Shown here piece by piece: positions 7,839 to 16,859 of a stretch of DNA of 64,000 nucleotides. The stretch spans positions 3,083,001-3,147,000 of the forward strand of contig NZ_MDGP01000001.1 of the NCBI RefSeq assembly GCF_001747095.1. Reading direction: 5' to 3'. The notes below the pieces were generated by a model. The model was not told the DNA's origin. It did no database searches and worked only from the letters and a program-made list of their open reading frames with translations. Position numbers and translations under genes: made by a program. Positions within the stretch are counted from its first letter, which is position 1. Every line of letters begins with the position of its first letter. Source of the DNA: Roseivirga sp. 4D4. Its GTDB lineage: Bacteria; Bacteroidota; Bacteroidia; Cytophagales; Cyclobacteriaceae.

Positions 7839-10520
7839 CTAGTTTGACAGCCTATCAACCACTAATGCTAAGGTTGCCACTGACCCAGCAGCAGCTATTA
7901 TAGTCTGAAAATTAACTGGCTGTTTCTCTCGTTTTCTACTTACAAAGATTGTCGATCCCGGCTTTATTTTAGGATATTTCTTAAACCACAAAAACCTTCT
8001 AACGCCCTTTTTTTCACCATTCGGGTATTGGACATAGCTTCTCCCTCTCTTTGCTGTTTGTAAGAAGCCTCCAGATTGATAAATATAATCTTTAAAAGAA
8101 TAGGCATCATCAAACCGGATGTTTAATGGAGAAGTAACTTCCCCAGCAATTCTTACGGTCTCGAGCTCTCCTGGAATGGATATGACATCGCCTGGCCTGA
8201 TTATTAAATCATACTTTGATCCCGGAGCCTCTAGAATCCTATCCAAATCAATCGCCACTGGTTCCTCTTCTTCAATTTTTATATCCCTAATTAAGGAATC
8301 CTGTTCAGTTATATCCTCGATTAAATCCTTCTTGAACCGACTTCCAACTTGATCATTATCTGTATTGATGCCTACTTTATTTCCAATTTTATTCAATCTT
8401 TCTATGAGTCTTACCTGACTAATATTCTTAAGTTCCGTTTCATCACTAAGTACTTTTTGTCTCAACTCCTGAAGATACTCTTGACTCAGTTGATCGTTAG
8501 ATTTGCTGTCAGAAAATTCAGTTTTTCTTATTAAAATTGCCCCCTCAGGGTAAGCATATTGGGTTAAACCCTCTGCTCTTATCAGAATGTCTGAAATTCT
8601 CTCATCTTTTCTGCTGATAGTATAAAGCCCTGGAGCTACCACTTCCCCTTCAACTGTCACCTGTTGCTGTACCGTATACCCTGGAGACTTTCGAATATAA
8701 ACCTGATCAAATGGTTGCAAAACAGTCTCTTCTGCACCTGCTCTAAGAGAAAGATCTTCGTCAATTGAAAGCCTTATTATTTCAGCCGTAGTATTTGTAC
8801 TGCTGTTTTTATTCCGTCTTGAAATCTCAACTAGTGCTCCAGATGCAGACTCCCTTAAACCCTTCGCCAAAACTATCAAGTCCTTGACAGTCATTTGCTT
8901 AAAAAAGGGCCAAACTCCTTCTTCTTGCACTTCTCCTGAAATCGAAACTATGAACTCTTCTCTTAAGTCATAAATTGAAGTTATCCTAACAACGTCTTCT
9001 CTCAACAGTGGGATATCTGGCTCTGAACCGCTCATTAAAGCCCCTAGATTAAACGGCAAAGTTGATTGGGAAAAATCCTCTCCGGTTCTATAAATAGTAG
9101 CTCTTGTTCTATATGCATCACCTCTCAGACCATCAGCCTTTTCAATCAACTGCTTAACAGTTAATCCATTAGTAAGCTGGTACTCTCCTTCTCTCAGAAC
9201 TGCTCCATTAATAATAACTCGATTAGAAAACCTATCTAAGATTCTACTGACCTCAAACAAGTCTCCGTCATTCGGGATAAAGCTTTCGAATTCTTCGGAA
9301 TCGACATCTATAATCTCCCTTTCCCGAACCCCATTTCTCTTTACAGTCACCCTAGATTTAAATGCTGCATTGTTGAAACCTCCAGCATACCCCAGAAGGT
9401 CTTCAAACCTTTCCTCCGGTTTAAGCTCAAACAAACCAGGCCTTCTTACCTCTCCGTCCAATTCAACCTGAGTTTTTAATGGACGAACAATGATTACATC
9501 CCCATTTTTCAATGTCATATCACCTGACCTTATACCATCCGTTAGGAATGAATAAATGTCGATAGAAGCAATCAACTTGTTATTTCTTACTAATCTGACA
9601 TCTCGAAAAGTGCCTGTCTCAGTAGGACCACCAGCAGCATGCAGAGCTGTATAAACAGTTGCCAAAGACGGAAGGGCGTAAAGACTAGGCCTGGCCACCT
9701 CACCAACCACATTAACACTAATAGTGCGTATCTTACCCAAGCTCACCTGATAAAAGATCTTAGGTGGCTGATTATTAATGGATTTCAATCCACTGTTAAT
9801 TTCACTCAAGCGAGCAATTATTTTATCTGTGGCCTTCTCAATAGTGAGCCCATTTACATAAATGGGGCTTAGATTTTCGGGTCTAATAGTACCTTCGGGT
9901 GAGACCTCAAATTCCGAATATTGCTGAGTTGCCCCCCAAAGATCAACCACAATAACATCTTGAGGACCAAGTACATAACCTTTAGGTGTAGGCAAATTTA
10001 AATTTGGGGCAAAGGTCAAACTCTTCTTCTGAAATAAGTCGAAACCAAAAATTCTTTTTTGCTCTTCAGTCAATTCAAGAGGTTCTTCTCCTACAAGGGA
10101 CCCAAAAACATCTTGTTGAGACACCAGCTGAGTTGTTCTACCACTATTACCGTTAGTCCTCGAAGCAGGGTTGTTGAATGCTGTCCGTCCTCTAAGGCTT
10201 TCGAACCTTCTTCTTAACTTGGTAAGTTCCGATTCTGAAACCCCTTGTTGTCTCGCTAGAGCTTCCAACTGAGACTGTGTCAAACCTCTTTCTTCTGCTT
10301 GTCTGATATATCCGAGTATCTGTTCATCGGTCAAATCATCGACACTCACCGATTTTAAGTTGAGCCCATTCAGAGCCTGAGCTTGAACAGGCAAACTCTC
10401 TATTGAGACAAAGAAGAGTCCAATAAGTGCGAGAGTTCTCAGTAGAGAGTAGAGATTAATAGGTCTTTGGAGTTCTCTCATATTAAAGTTGAGCGATAGC
10501 ATATTCAATAAACTGGGCAA
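7839..10520 (-). CDS. SLBB-domain polysaccharide export protein (Wza-like), large form
   Basis: An 893-residue protein, more than twice the length of E. coli Wza (about 380). A leader with a hydrophobic core and a cleavage-like VQA near residue 47 suggests Sec export. Starts at 10502 or 10481 would give a more ordinary signal peptide. The Poly_export domain begins near residue 181 (GYVLGPQDVI) and is followed by several repeats of the SLBB type, with recurring G-V/E-V-x-x-P-G-x-Y/F phrases. A hydrophobic helix lies at about 868-888, close to the C-terminus. It should form the outer-membrane exit for the polysaccharide, working with the Wzz-like protein. Such long multi-SLBB forms are common in Bacteroidota. 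Confidence 0.88.
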   Translation of the reverse strand: MPSLLNMLSLNFNMRELQRPINLYSLLRTLALIGLFFVSIESLPVQAQALNGLNLKSVSVDDLTDEQILGYIRQAEERGLTQSQLEALARQQGVSESELTKLRRRFESLRGRTAFNNPASRTNGNSGRTTQLVSQQDVFGSLVGEEPLELTEEQKRIFGFDLFQKKSLTFAPNLNLPTPKGYVLGPQDVIVVDLWGATQQYSEFEVSPEGTIRPENLSPIYVNGLTIEKATDKIIARLSEINSGLKSINNQPPKIFYQVSLGKIRTISVNVVGEVARPSLYALPSLATVYTALHAAGGPTETGTFRDVRLVRNNKLIASIDIYSFLTDGIRSGDMTLKNGDVIIVRPLKTQVELDGEVRRPGLFELKPEERFEDLLGYAGGFNNAAFKSRVTVKRNGVREREIIDVDSEEFESFIPNDGDLFEVSRILDRFSNRVIINGAVLREGEYQLTNGLTVKQLIEKADGLRGDAYRTRATIYRTGEDFSQSTLPFNLGALMSGSEPDIPLLREDVVRITSIYDLREEFIVSISGEVQEEGVWPFFKQMTVKDLIVLAKGLRESASGALVEISRRNKNSSTNTTAEIIRLSIDEDLSLRAGAEETVLQPFDQVYIRKSPGYTVQQQVTVEGEVVAPGLYTISRKDERISDILIRAEGLTQYAYPEGAILIRKTEFSDSKSNDQLSQEYLQELRQKVLSDETELKNISQVRLIERLNKIGNKVGINTDNDQVGSRFKKDLIEDITEQDSLIRDIKIEEEEPVAIDLDRILEAPGSKYDLIIRPGDVISIPGELETVRIAGEVTSPLNIRFDDAYSFKDYIYQSGGFLQTAKRGRSYVQYPNGEKKGVRRFLWFKKYPKIKPGSTIFVSRKREKQPVNFQTIIAAAGSVATLALVVDRLSN

Positions 10521-10554
10521 ATATAGGTGTTTAAAATATTTAACCGACAGATGA

Positions 10555-11061
10555 TTAGCCTACCTTTTTTAAATGGGCGAGACCAATTTCAGCTTGTACC
10601 TCAATTCCGAGACTTACAATTGTCAAGTAAGCCTTAGAACCCTGAATACGTCTTACTAAGCCACTTTGCCCAGATAGTGGTCCTGATGAGATTTCAACCT
10701 TACTACCTGATTCATAATTTCCATATTGAGCCTCTGCCATAGGAAAGTCTTCAAGGAAGGAGCGAATCGCATGAATTTCTTGGTCTCTTATTACTGCAGG
10801 TTTTCCAAGCCAAAACACATTGGAAACTACTCCTTGGTCATTCAAGATTTCATTCCTTGATTGCTCATCTACTTTGGCGAAGATATAAGAAGTAAAAACA
10901 GGTTCAGAAATTTTCTTCTTTCGATCAGACCATTGTTTAACAATAGTCCGTGTTGGACAATAAACGTCATAGCCCTTTTCAATTAGCCGTTCTGAGGTTT
11001 TCTTTTCGCTTCTTGGTTTGGTATAAAAAGCCGTCCAAAAGGTATTCATCTCATTGTTCAT
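10555..11061 (-). CDS. UpxY-type NusG-like transcription antiterminator
   Basis: A 168-residue NusG paralogue. The NGN domain covers about residues 6-110 (WTAFYTKPRSEKK at the start, then YDVYCPTRT and VFTSYIFAKVD), and a KOW-type domain follows (GPLSGQSGLV). UpxY proteins let RNA polymerase read through long capsule operons and are encoded at the head of those operons, as here just ahead of the exporter gene. The frame overlaps the regulator gene by 11 bases. An internal ATG at 11049 would avoid the overlap and is equally possible. Confidence 0.87.
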   Translation of the reverse strand: MNNEMNTFWTAFYTKPRSEKKTSERLIEKGYDVYCPTRTIVKQWSDRKKKISEPVFTSYIFAKVDEQSRNEILNDQGVVSNVFWLGKPAVIRDQEIHAIRSFLEDFPMAEAQYGNYESGSKVEISSGPLSGQSGLVRRIQGSKAYLTIVSLGIEVQAEIGLAHLKKVG

Positions 11062-11578
11062 TCCAGAGTAGCAGTGTTTTTTCGTTTTCTAAGTATAATG
11101 ACTCAGCTTCGTCTTGAGAATAAATCAAATACTGTATTTTCTTGGGTATAAGCTCTTCTACCTTTCCAATCAACTCTAAAAGGTACGTTCTATCAGGATT
11201 ACCGACCAAAATGAGGCTAACAATATCCGAATGTCTGCCCATAGCAAGGTCTCCTGTCAAATAAACCTTATTAAGATCACCAAGTTCTTCTATGACTTGA
11301 TCAATGACGTCCTGAAGTCCAGTATACTTGAGTAATATTTTCCTAATCTCACCGAACAGGGGATAGTAACTATTAGCGCAATAGACTTTTTTATTGCCTT
11401 CATGCTCTGAAGAAAGCATACCCGCATCTTCAAACCTATTAAGTTCCAATCTAACAGAATTAGTGCTTTCTCCAAATTCATCCGCCAATCCTCTCAAATA
11501 AGCTTTTGAGTCAGGATTAAGAAACAATCTGAGTAATAGCTTAATACGAGTCTTTGATGAAATTAACGTCTCTAACAT
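11051..11578 (-). CDS. Winged-helix regulator with nucleotidyltransferase-like C-terminal part
   Basis: An open frame begins at 11659, but the ATG at 11578 starts the recognisable domain and leaves room for a leader. A winged helix-turn-helix domain covers about residues 1-75 (MLETLISSKTRIKLLLRLFL, then LADEFGESTNSVRLELNRFEDAGML). The remainder resembles a degenerate nucleotidyltransferase fold (VYLTGDLAMGRHSDIVSLILVG). Such genes often sit next to UpxY at Bacteroidota polysaccharide loci. A perfect 9-base inverted repeat over the predicted promoter at 11648-11670 is a likely operator, perhaps for this same protein. The regulatory role is inference. Confidence 0.75.
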   Translation of the reverse strand: MLETLISSKTRIKLLLRLFLNPDSKAYLRGLADEFGESTNSVRLELNRFEDAGMLSSEHEGNKKVYCANSYYPLFGEIRKILLKYTGLQDVIDQVIEELGDLNKVYLTGDLAMGRHSDIVSLILVGNPDRTYLLELIGKVEELIPKKIQYLIYSQDEAESLYLENEKTLLLWNEQ

Positions 11579-11647
11579 ACCTTCATACTTAGATAAGTAA
11601 CCTAGATATAGCTTCGCCCGGTCAGTCACAAAATACGGACTTAGCAC

Positions 11648-11670
11648 AACGAGTAACAAAATTACTCGTT
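11648..11670. promoter_or_regulatory. Palindromic operator candidate
   Basis: The sequence AACGAGTAA, a five-base spacer CAAAA, and then TTACTCGTT form a perfect inverted repeat with 9-base arms. The spacer and right arm contain the predicted minus-strand -7 box at 11657-11664. Binding here would block the promoter of the regulator-UpxY-exporter operon. It could also fold as a hairpin, but at this place it lies at or before the expected transcription start. Confidence 0.6.
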
Positions 11671-11686
11671 ATTTATTAACTGCAAA
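11657..11686 (-). promoter_or_regulatory. Promoter of regulator-UpxY-export operon
   Basis: On the minus strand a -33 element TTTG (11686-11683) and a -7 element TAATTTTG (11664-11657) are separated by 18 bases. This fits the Bacteroidota pattern TTTG-N19-TAnnTTTG. Transcription would begin near 11650 and give a leader of about 70 bases ahead of the ATG at 11578. Confidence 0.55.
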
Positions 11687-11768
11687 TTAATGTTGGAAAA
11701 AGTTCAATGGGAATATTCCGAAAACACCTCTATTTAGGCTTTCCTAATAAAACGTCAAGAGATCTCCG

Positions 11769-12899
11769 TTAGGATATGAACTCTAATACAGAGTCGATGA
11801 TTAATCCTTGTTGTTCCGTCTCCATCTCAGTATGAATAGGGAACGAGATTACCCTTGAACACAAGTCCTCAGTGGTTGGAAAATCACCTAATTTATATCC
11901 ATAATAAGAATATGCCTTCTGCAAGTGATTCGGAACTGGGTAGTAAATCATAGAAGGAATACCCCTCTCCTTCAGAAATTCATTCAGTCCATCTCTGTCT
12001 AAGCCTTTATCCAGCTTCACTGTATATTGATGAAAGACATGACTAGAAAAGGCAGACCTAAAAGGGGGGGCTATGACTTGTGTATCACCAAAGGCCTCAT
12101 CATAGCTGATTGCAACAGTTCTTCGAGCTTCATTGAATTTATCAAGGTGTTTTAGCTTAACCTTCAGTACGGCAGCTTGCAGAGAGTCGAGTCTAGAATT
12201 GACGCCCACTGAGTCATGATAGTATCGTTTGGATTGTCCATGATTCACAATCATTCTGATTCTACCTGCCAACTCATCTTGATTTGTGAAGATGGCACCA
12301 CCATCCCCATAACAACCCAAGTTTTTTGATGGAAAGAAAGAGGTAGCTCCAGCATCACCCATAGTTCCTGCCTTTACTTTTTTCCCATCTGAAAAAGTAT
12401 AGTCTGCTCCTATTGCTTGTGCTGTATCTTCAAAAACCCTAAGATCATAGGTCTTGGCGACTTTCATCAGCCTTTCCATATCTGCACATTGACCATAAAG
12501 GTGGACTGGTACTATAGCTACCGAATTTTCAGTGATTTTAGATTCCATGTCCTCAATATTTATGTTAAACGAGTCTGGGTAGACTTCAACAAAGATTGGC
12601 TTAAGACCCAAAAGTGCTATGACTTCAACAGTAGCGACATACGTATATGACGGAACCAAAACCTCTGACCCTTTAGGAAAACCATAAGCCATCATAATTA
12701 CCTGGAGTGCATCTGTACCATTAGCACAGGGAATAACGTGTTTAACCCCTAAATACGATTCTAGATCTAACTGAAACTCCTTGACGACAGGTCCATTAAT
12801 GAAAGTCGCTGATTCTAGAACACGATCAAACTCAATTTTTATTTCATCCTTAACAACCTGATACTGACTTATCAGGTCAACCATTTGAATTTTCTTCAT
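11769..12899 (-). CDS. wbpE: DegT-family aminotransferase, WbpE/WlbC-like
   Basis: The frame is open from 12962, but that would overlap the oxidoreductase gene by 59 bases. The ATG at 12899 follows that gene's stop by four bases and opens the conserved MKKIQMVDLISQY, so it is preferred (376 residues). The PLP lysine is Lys192 in FFPSKNLGCYGDGG, and Asp158 in the EDTAQAIGA motif is the ring-nitrogen partner. WbpE converts UDP-3-keto-GlcNAc-uronate to the 3-amino sugar with glutamate. The identification rests on family sequence plus the adjoining wbpB-like and wbpD-like genes. Confidence 0.86.
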   Translation of the reverse strand: MKKIQMVDLISQYQVVKDEIKIEFDRVLESATFINGPVVKEFQLDLESYLGVKHVIPCANGTDALQVIMMAYGFPKGSEVLVPSYTYVATVEVIALLGLKPIFVEVYPDSFNINIEDMESKITENSVAIVPVHLYGQCADMERLMKVAKTYDLRVFEDTAQAIGADYTFSDGKKVKAGTMGDAGATSFFPSKNLGCYGDGGAIFTNQDELAGRIRMIVNHGQSKRYYHDSVGVNSRLDSLQAAVLKVKLKHLDKFNEARRTVAISYDEAFGDTQVIAPPFRSAFSSHVFHQYTVKLDKGLDRDGLNEFLKERGIPSMIYYPVPNHLQKAYSYYGYKLGDFPTTEDLCSRVISFPIHTEMETEQQGLIIDSVLEFIS

Positions 12900-12903
12900 C
12901 TTG

Positions 12904-13869
12904 TTAGGTTTTGGTGAACGGGTGCACAGCCAAAGGTTTTCGTGCAAAAGGATGATAATCACCCACTAAGCCTTGAGTCTTGCTGTGTCTGATTGTATGG
13001 ACAATCTCAATTGCTTTTCTGGCTTGATCTAACCCAAAGCCATTTCCTTTAATTATCTCCGAATATGAAGCAGTATGCAAGTCTGTAAAACCTCCACTAA
13101 ACTCGATTTCTTCTCCCTCAATCTTAACAGACCTATAGGTCCTTTGGCCTTTATCCCTAACCTCCTTAGGAAGCAAATCTTCGTTAATGGATAAAAACCA
13201 TCTGACTCGAGCTCTACCAAACTCTAAATACCCAGCAGCCCTGTCATGCTCATGTATGTGAATTATATTTTTCTGAATATCACCAAAAAGCCATCCCAGC
13301 ATATCAAAAAAATGAACTCCAATATTAGTCGCTATCCCACCAGATTTATCCAAATCACCTTTCCAAGAAGTGTAATACCAATGACCACGCGAAGTCAAAT
13401 AGGTCAAATCAATATCATAAACCTTTTCCTTAGGGCTATTCTCAACTTTTTTCTTTAACTCAATTATACTTGGGTGAACCCTTAATTGCAGTATATTCCA
13501 AACTCTATGACCAGTTTCCTTTTCAATACTTTGTAGTGCGTCAATATTCCATGGATTTAGCACAAGAGGTTTTTCACATATGGCATCTGAACCAACTCTT
13601 AAACCAAACCTTATGTGTGCATCATGCAAGTAGTTGGGTGTACAAATAGAGGTATAATCAATACAAACTCCTCTATTTTTAAGTTTTTCCACATGCCGGT
13701 CAAATCTTTCGAATTCAACAAAAAAGTCCGCATTTGGAAAAAAAGAATCGATAACCCCCACATTGTCAAACTTGTCAACAGCCGCTAACAGAGAATTACC
13801 AGTATCTTTAATTGCTTTCAAGTGTCTTGGAGCAATATAACCTGCAACACCAATCAATGAGAAGTTCAT
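12904..13869 (-). CDS. wbpB: Gfo/Idh/MocA oxidoreductase, WbpB/WlbA-like UDP-GlcNAc-uronate 3-dehydrogenase
   Basis: A 321-residue NAD-dependent sugar dehydrogenase. The N-terminus reads GVAGYIAPRHLKAI (residues 7-20) and is followed by FFPNADFFVEFERFDRH and the conserved EKP at 99-101. The stretch around ATNIGVHFFD supplies catalytic residues of the C-terminal domain. The wording matches WlbA of Bordetella closely as I remember it. It oxidises C3 of UDP-GlcNAc-uronate, passing the keto product to the WbpE-like enzyme four bases downstream. The wbpD-like gene lies just upstream, one base away. Confidence 0.9.
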   Translation of the reverse strand: MNFSLIGVAGYIAPRHLKAIKDTGNSLLAAVDKFDNVGVIDSFFPNADFFVEFERFDRHVEKLKNRGVCIDYTSICTPNYLHDAHIRFGLRVGSDAICEKPLVLNPWNIDALQSIEKETGHRVWNILQLRVHPSIIELKKKVENSPKEKVYDIDLTYLTSRGHWYYTSWKGDLDKSGGIATNIGVHFFDMLGWLFGDIQKNIIHIHEHDRAAGYLEFGRARVRWFLSINEDLLPKEVRDKGQRTYRSVKIEGEEIEFSGGFTDLHTASYSEIIKGNGFGLDQARKAIEIVHTIRHSKTQGLVGDYHPFARKPLAVHPFTKT

Positions 13870-13870
13870 T

Positions 13871-14449
13871 TTATATCTTTCTTACTTTATTTTTTAATAA
13901 AACATATTCTTCACCAGATTCGGGGCAAATGGATTTACCATTATCATCAAACTCCAATCTATGTCCGAACTCGCTTATCCAACCGATTTGTTTTGCTGGA
14001 TTTCCTACAAAAAGAGCATAGGCCGGTACATCAGTAGTAACTACCGCACCAGCACCAATAAATGCAAATACTCCAATTTCATTACCACAAACAATTGTAG
14101 AGTTAGCTCCAATGGAAGCACCCTTTCGTACAACAGTTTCTAAATATTCTTTTTTTCTATTAACTGCACTCCTTGGATTGATAACATTAGTAAATACCAT
14201 AGAAGGGCCAAGAAAAACGTCATCTTCGCATTTTACACCAGAATAGATACTGACGTTATTCTGAACTTTAACATTAGTTCCTAGAGTTACTCTCGGGCTT
14301 ACTACAACGTTCTGACCAATATTACAACCTTCTCCCAAGATACATCCTGACATTATATGGCTAAAGTGCCAAATTTTAGTTCCGGCACCAATAACGGAAC
14401 CCTCATCTATATACGAGCTTTCATGAACAAAATAAGCCTTATCTGACAT
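13871..14449 (-). CDS. wbpD: Acyltransferase with hexapeptide repeats, WbpD/WlbB-like
   Basis: A 192-residue left-handed beta-helix acyltransferase with repeated I/V-G-x-x-x-x hexads throughout (for example [14 protein letters not shown] near residues 19-32 and [11 protein letters not shown] further on). It ends in [18 protein letters not shown], typical of UDP-2-acetamido-3-amino-2,3-dideoxy-glucuronate N-acetyltransferase. The enzyme acetylates the 3-amino group with acetyl-CoA. Its start overlaps the 4-epimerase gene by 11 bases, and it precedes wbpB by one base, so the set is a single transcript. Confidence 0.88.
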   Translation of the reverse strand: MSDKAYFVHESSYIDEGSVIGAGTKIWHFSHIMSGCILGEGCNIGQNVVVSPRVTLGTNVKVQNNVSIYSGVKCEDDVFLGPSMVFTNVINPRSAVNRKKEYLETVVRKGASIGANSTIVCGNEIGVFAFIGAGAVVTTDVPAYALFVGNPAKQIGWISEFGHRLEFDDNGKSICPESGEEYVLLKNKVRKI

Positions 14450-15497
14450 TATAAAATTCTTTATACCAATCTATGAAATTTGTCACTCCAGTTTCAAGCG
14501 GTGTATTGGGTTTATAACCTAGGTTTTCTATCAGGCTTTGTACATCAGCATAGGTAGCACTAACGTCTCCAGCCTGCATAGGCATAAAATTTTTCTGAGC
14601 AATCTTATCTAAACATTTCTCAATTATAGATATGAAATCCATAAGCTTCACCGGAGCATTATTGCCAATGTTATAAACCGTGTAAGGTGCGATGGAAGTT
14701 GACGGGTCTGGATTCTTACCTGTCCAATTTGCATTACCTTGAGGCGGGTTATCATTCACCCGCGTTATGCCCTCTACAATGTCATCAACGTATGTAAAGT
14801 CTCGAGACATATTTCCGTTATTAAAAATGTTTATAGGCTCGTTATCAAGAATTGCCTTGGTAAACAGAAATAGAGCCATATCTGGCCTTCCCCACGGACC
14901 ATAGACTGTAAAAAAACGAAGGCCAGTCGTTGGCAATCCAAAAAGATGACTATAAGTGTGCGCCATCAATTCATTGCTCTTCTTACTGGCAGCATACAGG
15001 CTGATTGGGTGATCAACGTTATGTTGTACTGAGAAAGGTCGAGTTTCGTTTAGACCATAAACGGAAGAACTACTGGCATAGGACAGGTGCTTTACTCCAT
15101 GATGTCTACAAGCCTCCAAAATGTTCATAAAACCAATGATATTACTATCGATGTATGCCCTTGGATTCTCCAGGCTATACCTAACTCCAGCCTGTGCAGC
15201 CAGATTGATTACTGTGTCAAATTTCTCTTTTTTAAATAAAGAGGTAAGGTTTTGCGAATCTTCAAGTTGTAATTGAACAAACTTGTAGTTAGGGTACTTT
15301 GTACTTTGTACCAAGGTATTATATTCAATAGCGTCCTTCTTTATTCCAGTCTCTCCTAGGCGACCATACTTGACTCTTAAGTCATAATAATCGTTAATAC
15401 TGTCAAGACCGAATACCTGATCGCCTCTATTCAATAGTTTCCGTGCAAGATGAAACCCTATAAACCCGGCCGTTCCGGTGATTAAAACTTTTGCCAT
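14439..15497 (-). CDS. NAD-dependent epimerase, UDP-uronate 4-epimerase-like SDR
   Basis: A 352-residue extended SDR. GTAGFIG at residues 8-14 binds NAD, Ser142-145 lie in ASSSSVYG, and Tyr168-x-x-x-Lys172 is the catalytic pair. The order of motifs ([34 protein letters not shown]) matches UDP-glucuronate 4-epimerases. Beside a UDP-HexNAc 6-dehydrogenase it may interconvert UDP-GlcNAcA and UDP-GalNAcA (TviC-like), or act on UDP-GlcA. It overlaps the dehydrogenase stop by one base. Confidence 0.86.
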   Translation of the reverse strand: MAKVLITGTAGFIGFHLARKLLNRGDQVFGLDSINDYYDLRVKYGRLGETGIKKDAIEYNTLVQSTKYPNYKFVQLQLEDSQNLTSLFKKEKFDTVINLAAQAGVRYSLENPRAYIDSNIIGFMNILEACRHHGVKHLSYASSSSVYGLNETRPFSVQHNVDHPISLYAASKKSNELMAHTYSHLFGLPTTGLRFFTVYGPWGRPDMALFLFTKAILDNEPINIFNNGNMSRDFTYVDDIVEGITRVNDNPPQGNANWTGKNPDPSTSIAPYTVYNIGNNAPVKLMDFISIIEKCLDKIAQKNFMPMQAGDVSATYADVQSLIENLGYKPNTPLETGVTNFIDWYKEFYNVR

Positions 15498-16774
15498 TAT
15501 AGTCTCGCTGTAATTTGGTCTTTTGGAAAAAACGATTTGACATCAAATATTACAATGTCAGGATTTACTTTATCAAGTACACCAGATCTAAATTCTTCAT
15601 GAGCCACTGCCAACACCACACCATCATAATTCGAGTAGTTGGGCTCTGAAACGAGTTCAATTCCGTATTCCTGCTGAACCTCAACTGTATCTGCCCACGG
15701 GTCATGAACATCTACATCAACTTCAAATTCCTCTAGTTCTAGAATAATATCAATCACCCTAGAGTTTCTTATATCTGGACAGTTCTCCTTAAAAGTTATT
15801 CCTAAAACGAGAACTTTAGATTGATTGATAACCTTACCTGATTTCATCAGAAGTTTCACTACTTGACTACCAACATAAGGGCCAATTGAATTATTTAACC
15901 TCCTGCCAGCCAGCAACATCTGTGGATAATAACCAACTTTTTTTGCCTTTTGCGCAAGATAATACGGATCTACACCTATACAATGACCTCCAACTAGTCC
16001 TGGTCTGAATGGCAGAAAGTTCCACTTAGTCCCCGCTGCCTCCAGAACATCTACAGTATCAATCTCCATCTTGTTAAAGATCATTGCCAGCTCATTAACA
16101 AAAGCAATGTTAATATCCCTTTGAGAGTTCTCGATAACCTTTGCCGCCTCTGCAACCCTAATACTTGCTGCTTTATAAGTCCCCGCAGTAATCACGTTTT
16201 TATAAAGTTGATCCACTCTCTCTGCTATTTCGGGAGTCGAACCAGAAGTGACTTTCAAAATCTTGGTTACTGTGTGCTCTTTGTCTCCTGGGTTAATTCT
16301 TTCTGGTGAGTACCCACAATAAAAATCAATGTTGAACTTGAGTCCCGATATTTTCTCCAATATGGGAACGCAATCTTCTTCTGTTGCCCCAGGATATACT
16401 GTAGATTCGTAAATTACAATATCTCCAGCTTTTAGTACCTCCCCAATAGTTTGAGATGCTCTAATCAATGGTGTGAGATCAGGATTGTGATCCTCATCTA
16501 TAGGAGTAGGAACCGTGATGATGTAAATGTTACATCCTTTAATATCATTCAGGTCACTAGAATTGAAAAGGCCTTCTTCTGAATCCTTGCCTTTTAAAAC
16601 TGATTTTAGTAATTCATCTTCCACCTCTAGTGTATGATCATGTCCACTATTAAGTTCTTTGATCCGTGGCTCATTAATGTCAAAACCTATTACCTTATAT
16701 TTTTCTGCAAAAGCCACAGCTAGCGGCAAACCCACATAGCCTAAGCCAATAATCGCGATCTTATCAGAATTCAT
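15497..16774 (-). CDS. Nucleotide-sugar 6-dehydrogenase (UDP-HexNAc dehydrogenase, WbpA/TviB-like)
   Basis: A 425-residue UDP-sugar dehydrogenase with the NAD site GLGYVGLP at residues 10-17, the [12 protein letters not shown] segment near 122-133, and the catalytic Cys265 in [11 protein letters not shown]. The sequence is of the WbpO/TviB/WbpA kind rather than UDP-glucose dehydrogenase, so UDP-GlcNAc or UDP-GalNAc to the uronate is likely. This is the first gene of the cluster and feeds the WbpB/E/D steps. The gap to the divergent ccmB is only 85 bases. Confidence 0.88.
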   Translation of the reverse strand: MNSDKIAIIGLGYVGLPLAVAFAEKYKVIGFDINEPRIKELNSGHDHTLEVEDELLKSVLKGKDSEEGLFNSSDLNDIKGCNIYIITVPTPIDEDHNPDLTPLIRASQTIGEVLKAGDIVIYESTVYPGATEEDCVPILEKISGLKFNIDFYCGYSPERINPGDKEHTVTKILKVTSGSTPEIAERVDQLYKNVITAGTYKAASIRVAEAAKVIENSQRDINIAFVNELAMIFNKMEIDTVDVLEAAGTKWNFLPFRPGLVGGHCIGVDPYYLAQKAKKVGYYPQMLLAGRRLNNSIGPYVGSQVVKLLMKSGKVINQSKVLVLGITFKENCPDIRNSRVIDIILELEEFEVDVDVHDPWADTVEVQQEYGIELVSEPNYSNYDGVVLAVAHEEFRSGVLDKVNPDIVIFDVKSFFPKDQITARL

Positions 16775-16842
16775 TTGTTTCTAAAAATTTCCGCTAAAGT
16801 AATAGAATGGAAATTGGCTAAAAACTTTCTCAGCCTGAATGT

Positions 16843-16850
16843 TAACTTTG
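16843..16850 (+). promoter_or_regulatory. Possible -7 box of ccmB promoter
   Basis: TAACTTTG fits the TAnnTTTG consensus exactly. No good -33 element is seen upstream. If used, transcription would begin within a few bases of the ATG at 16860, giving an almost leaderless message. Confidence 0.35.
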
Positions 16851-16859
16851 AAGTAGAAA

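Noticed and set aside
11700..11768. Short palindromes GGAATATTCC and GAGATCTC after the wbpE-like gene
   Set aside because: Each is eight to ten bases and lacks a T run or promoter context, so they are within what chance allows.
16775..16859. Possible promoter for the dehydrogenase gene on the minus strand (TACTTTAG near 16794-16801)
   Set aside because: One mismatch in the most conserved part and no -33 partner at the right distance; not strong enough to list.
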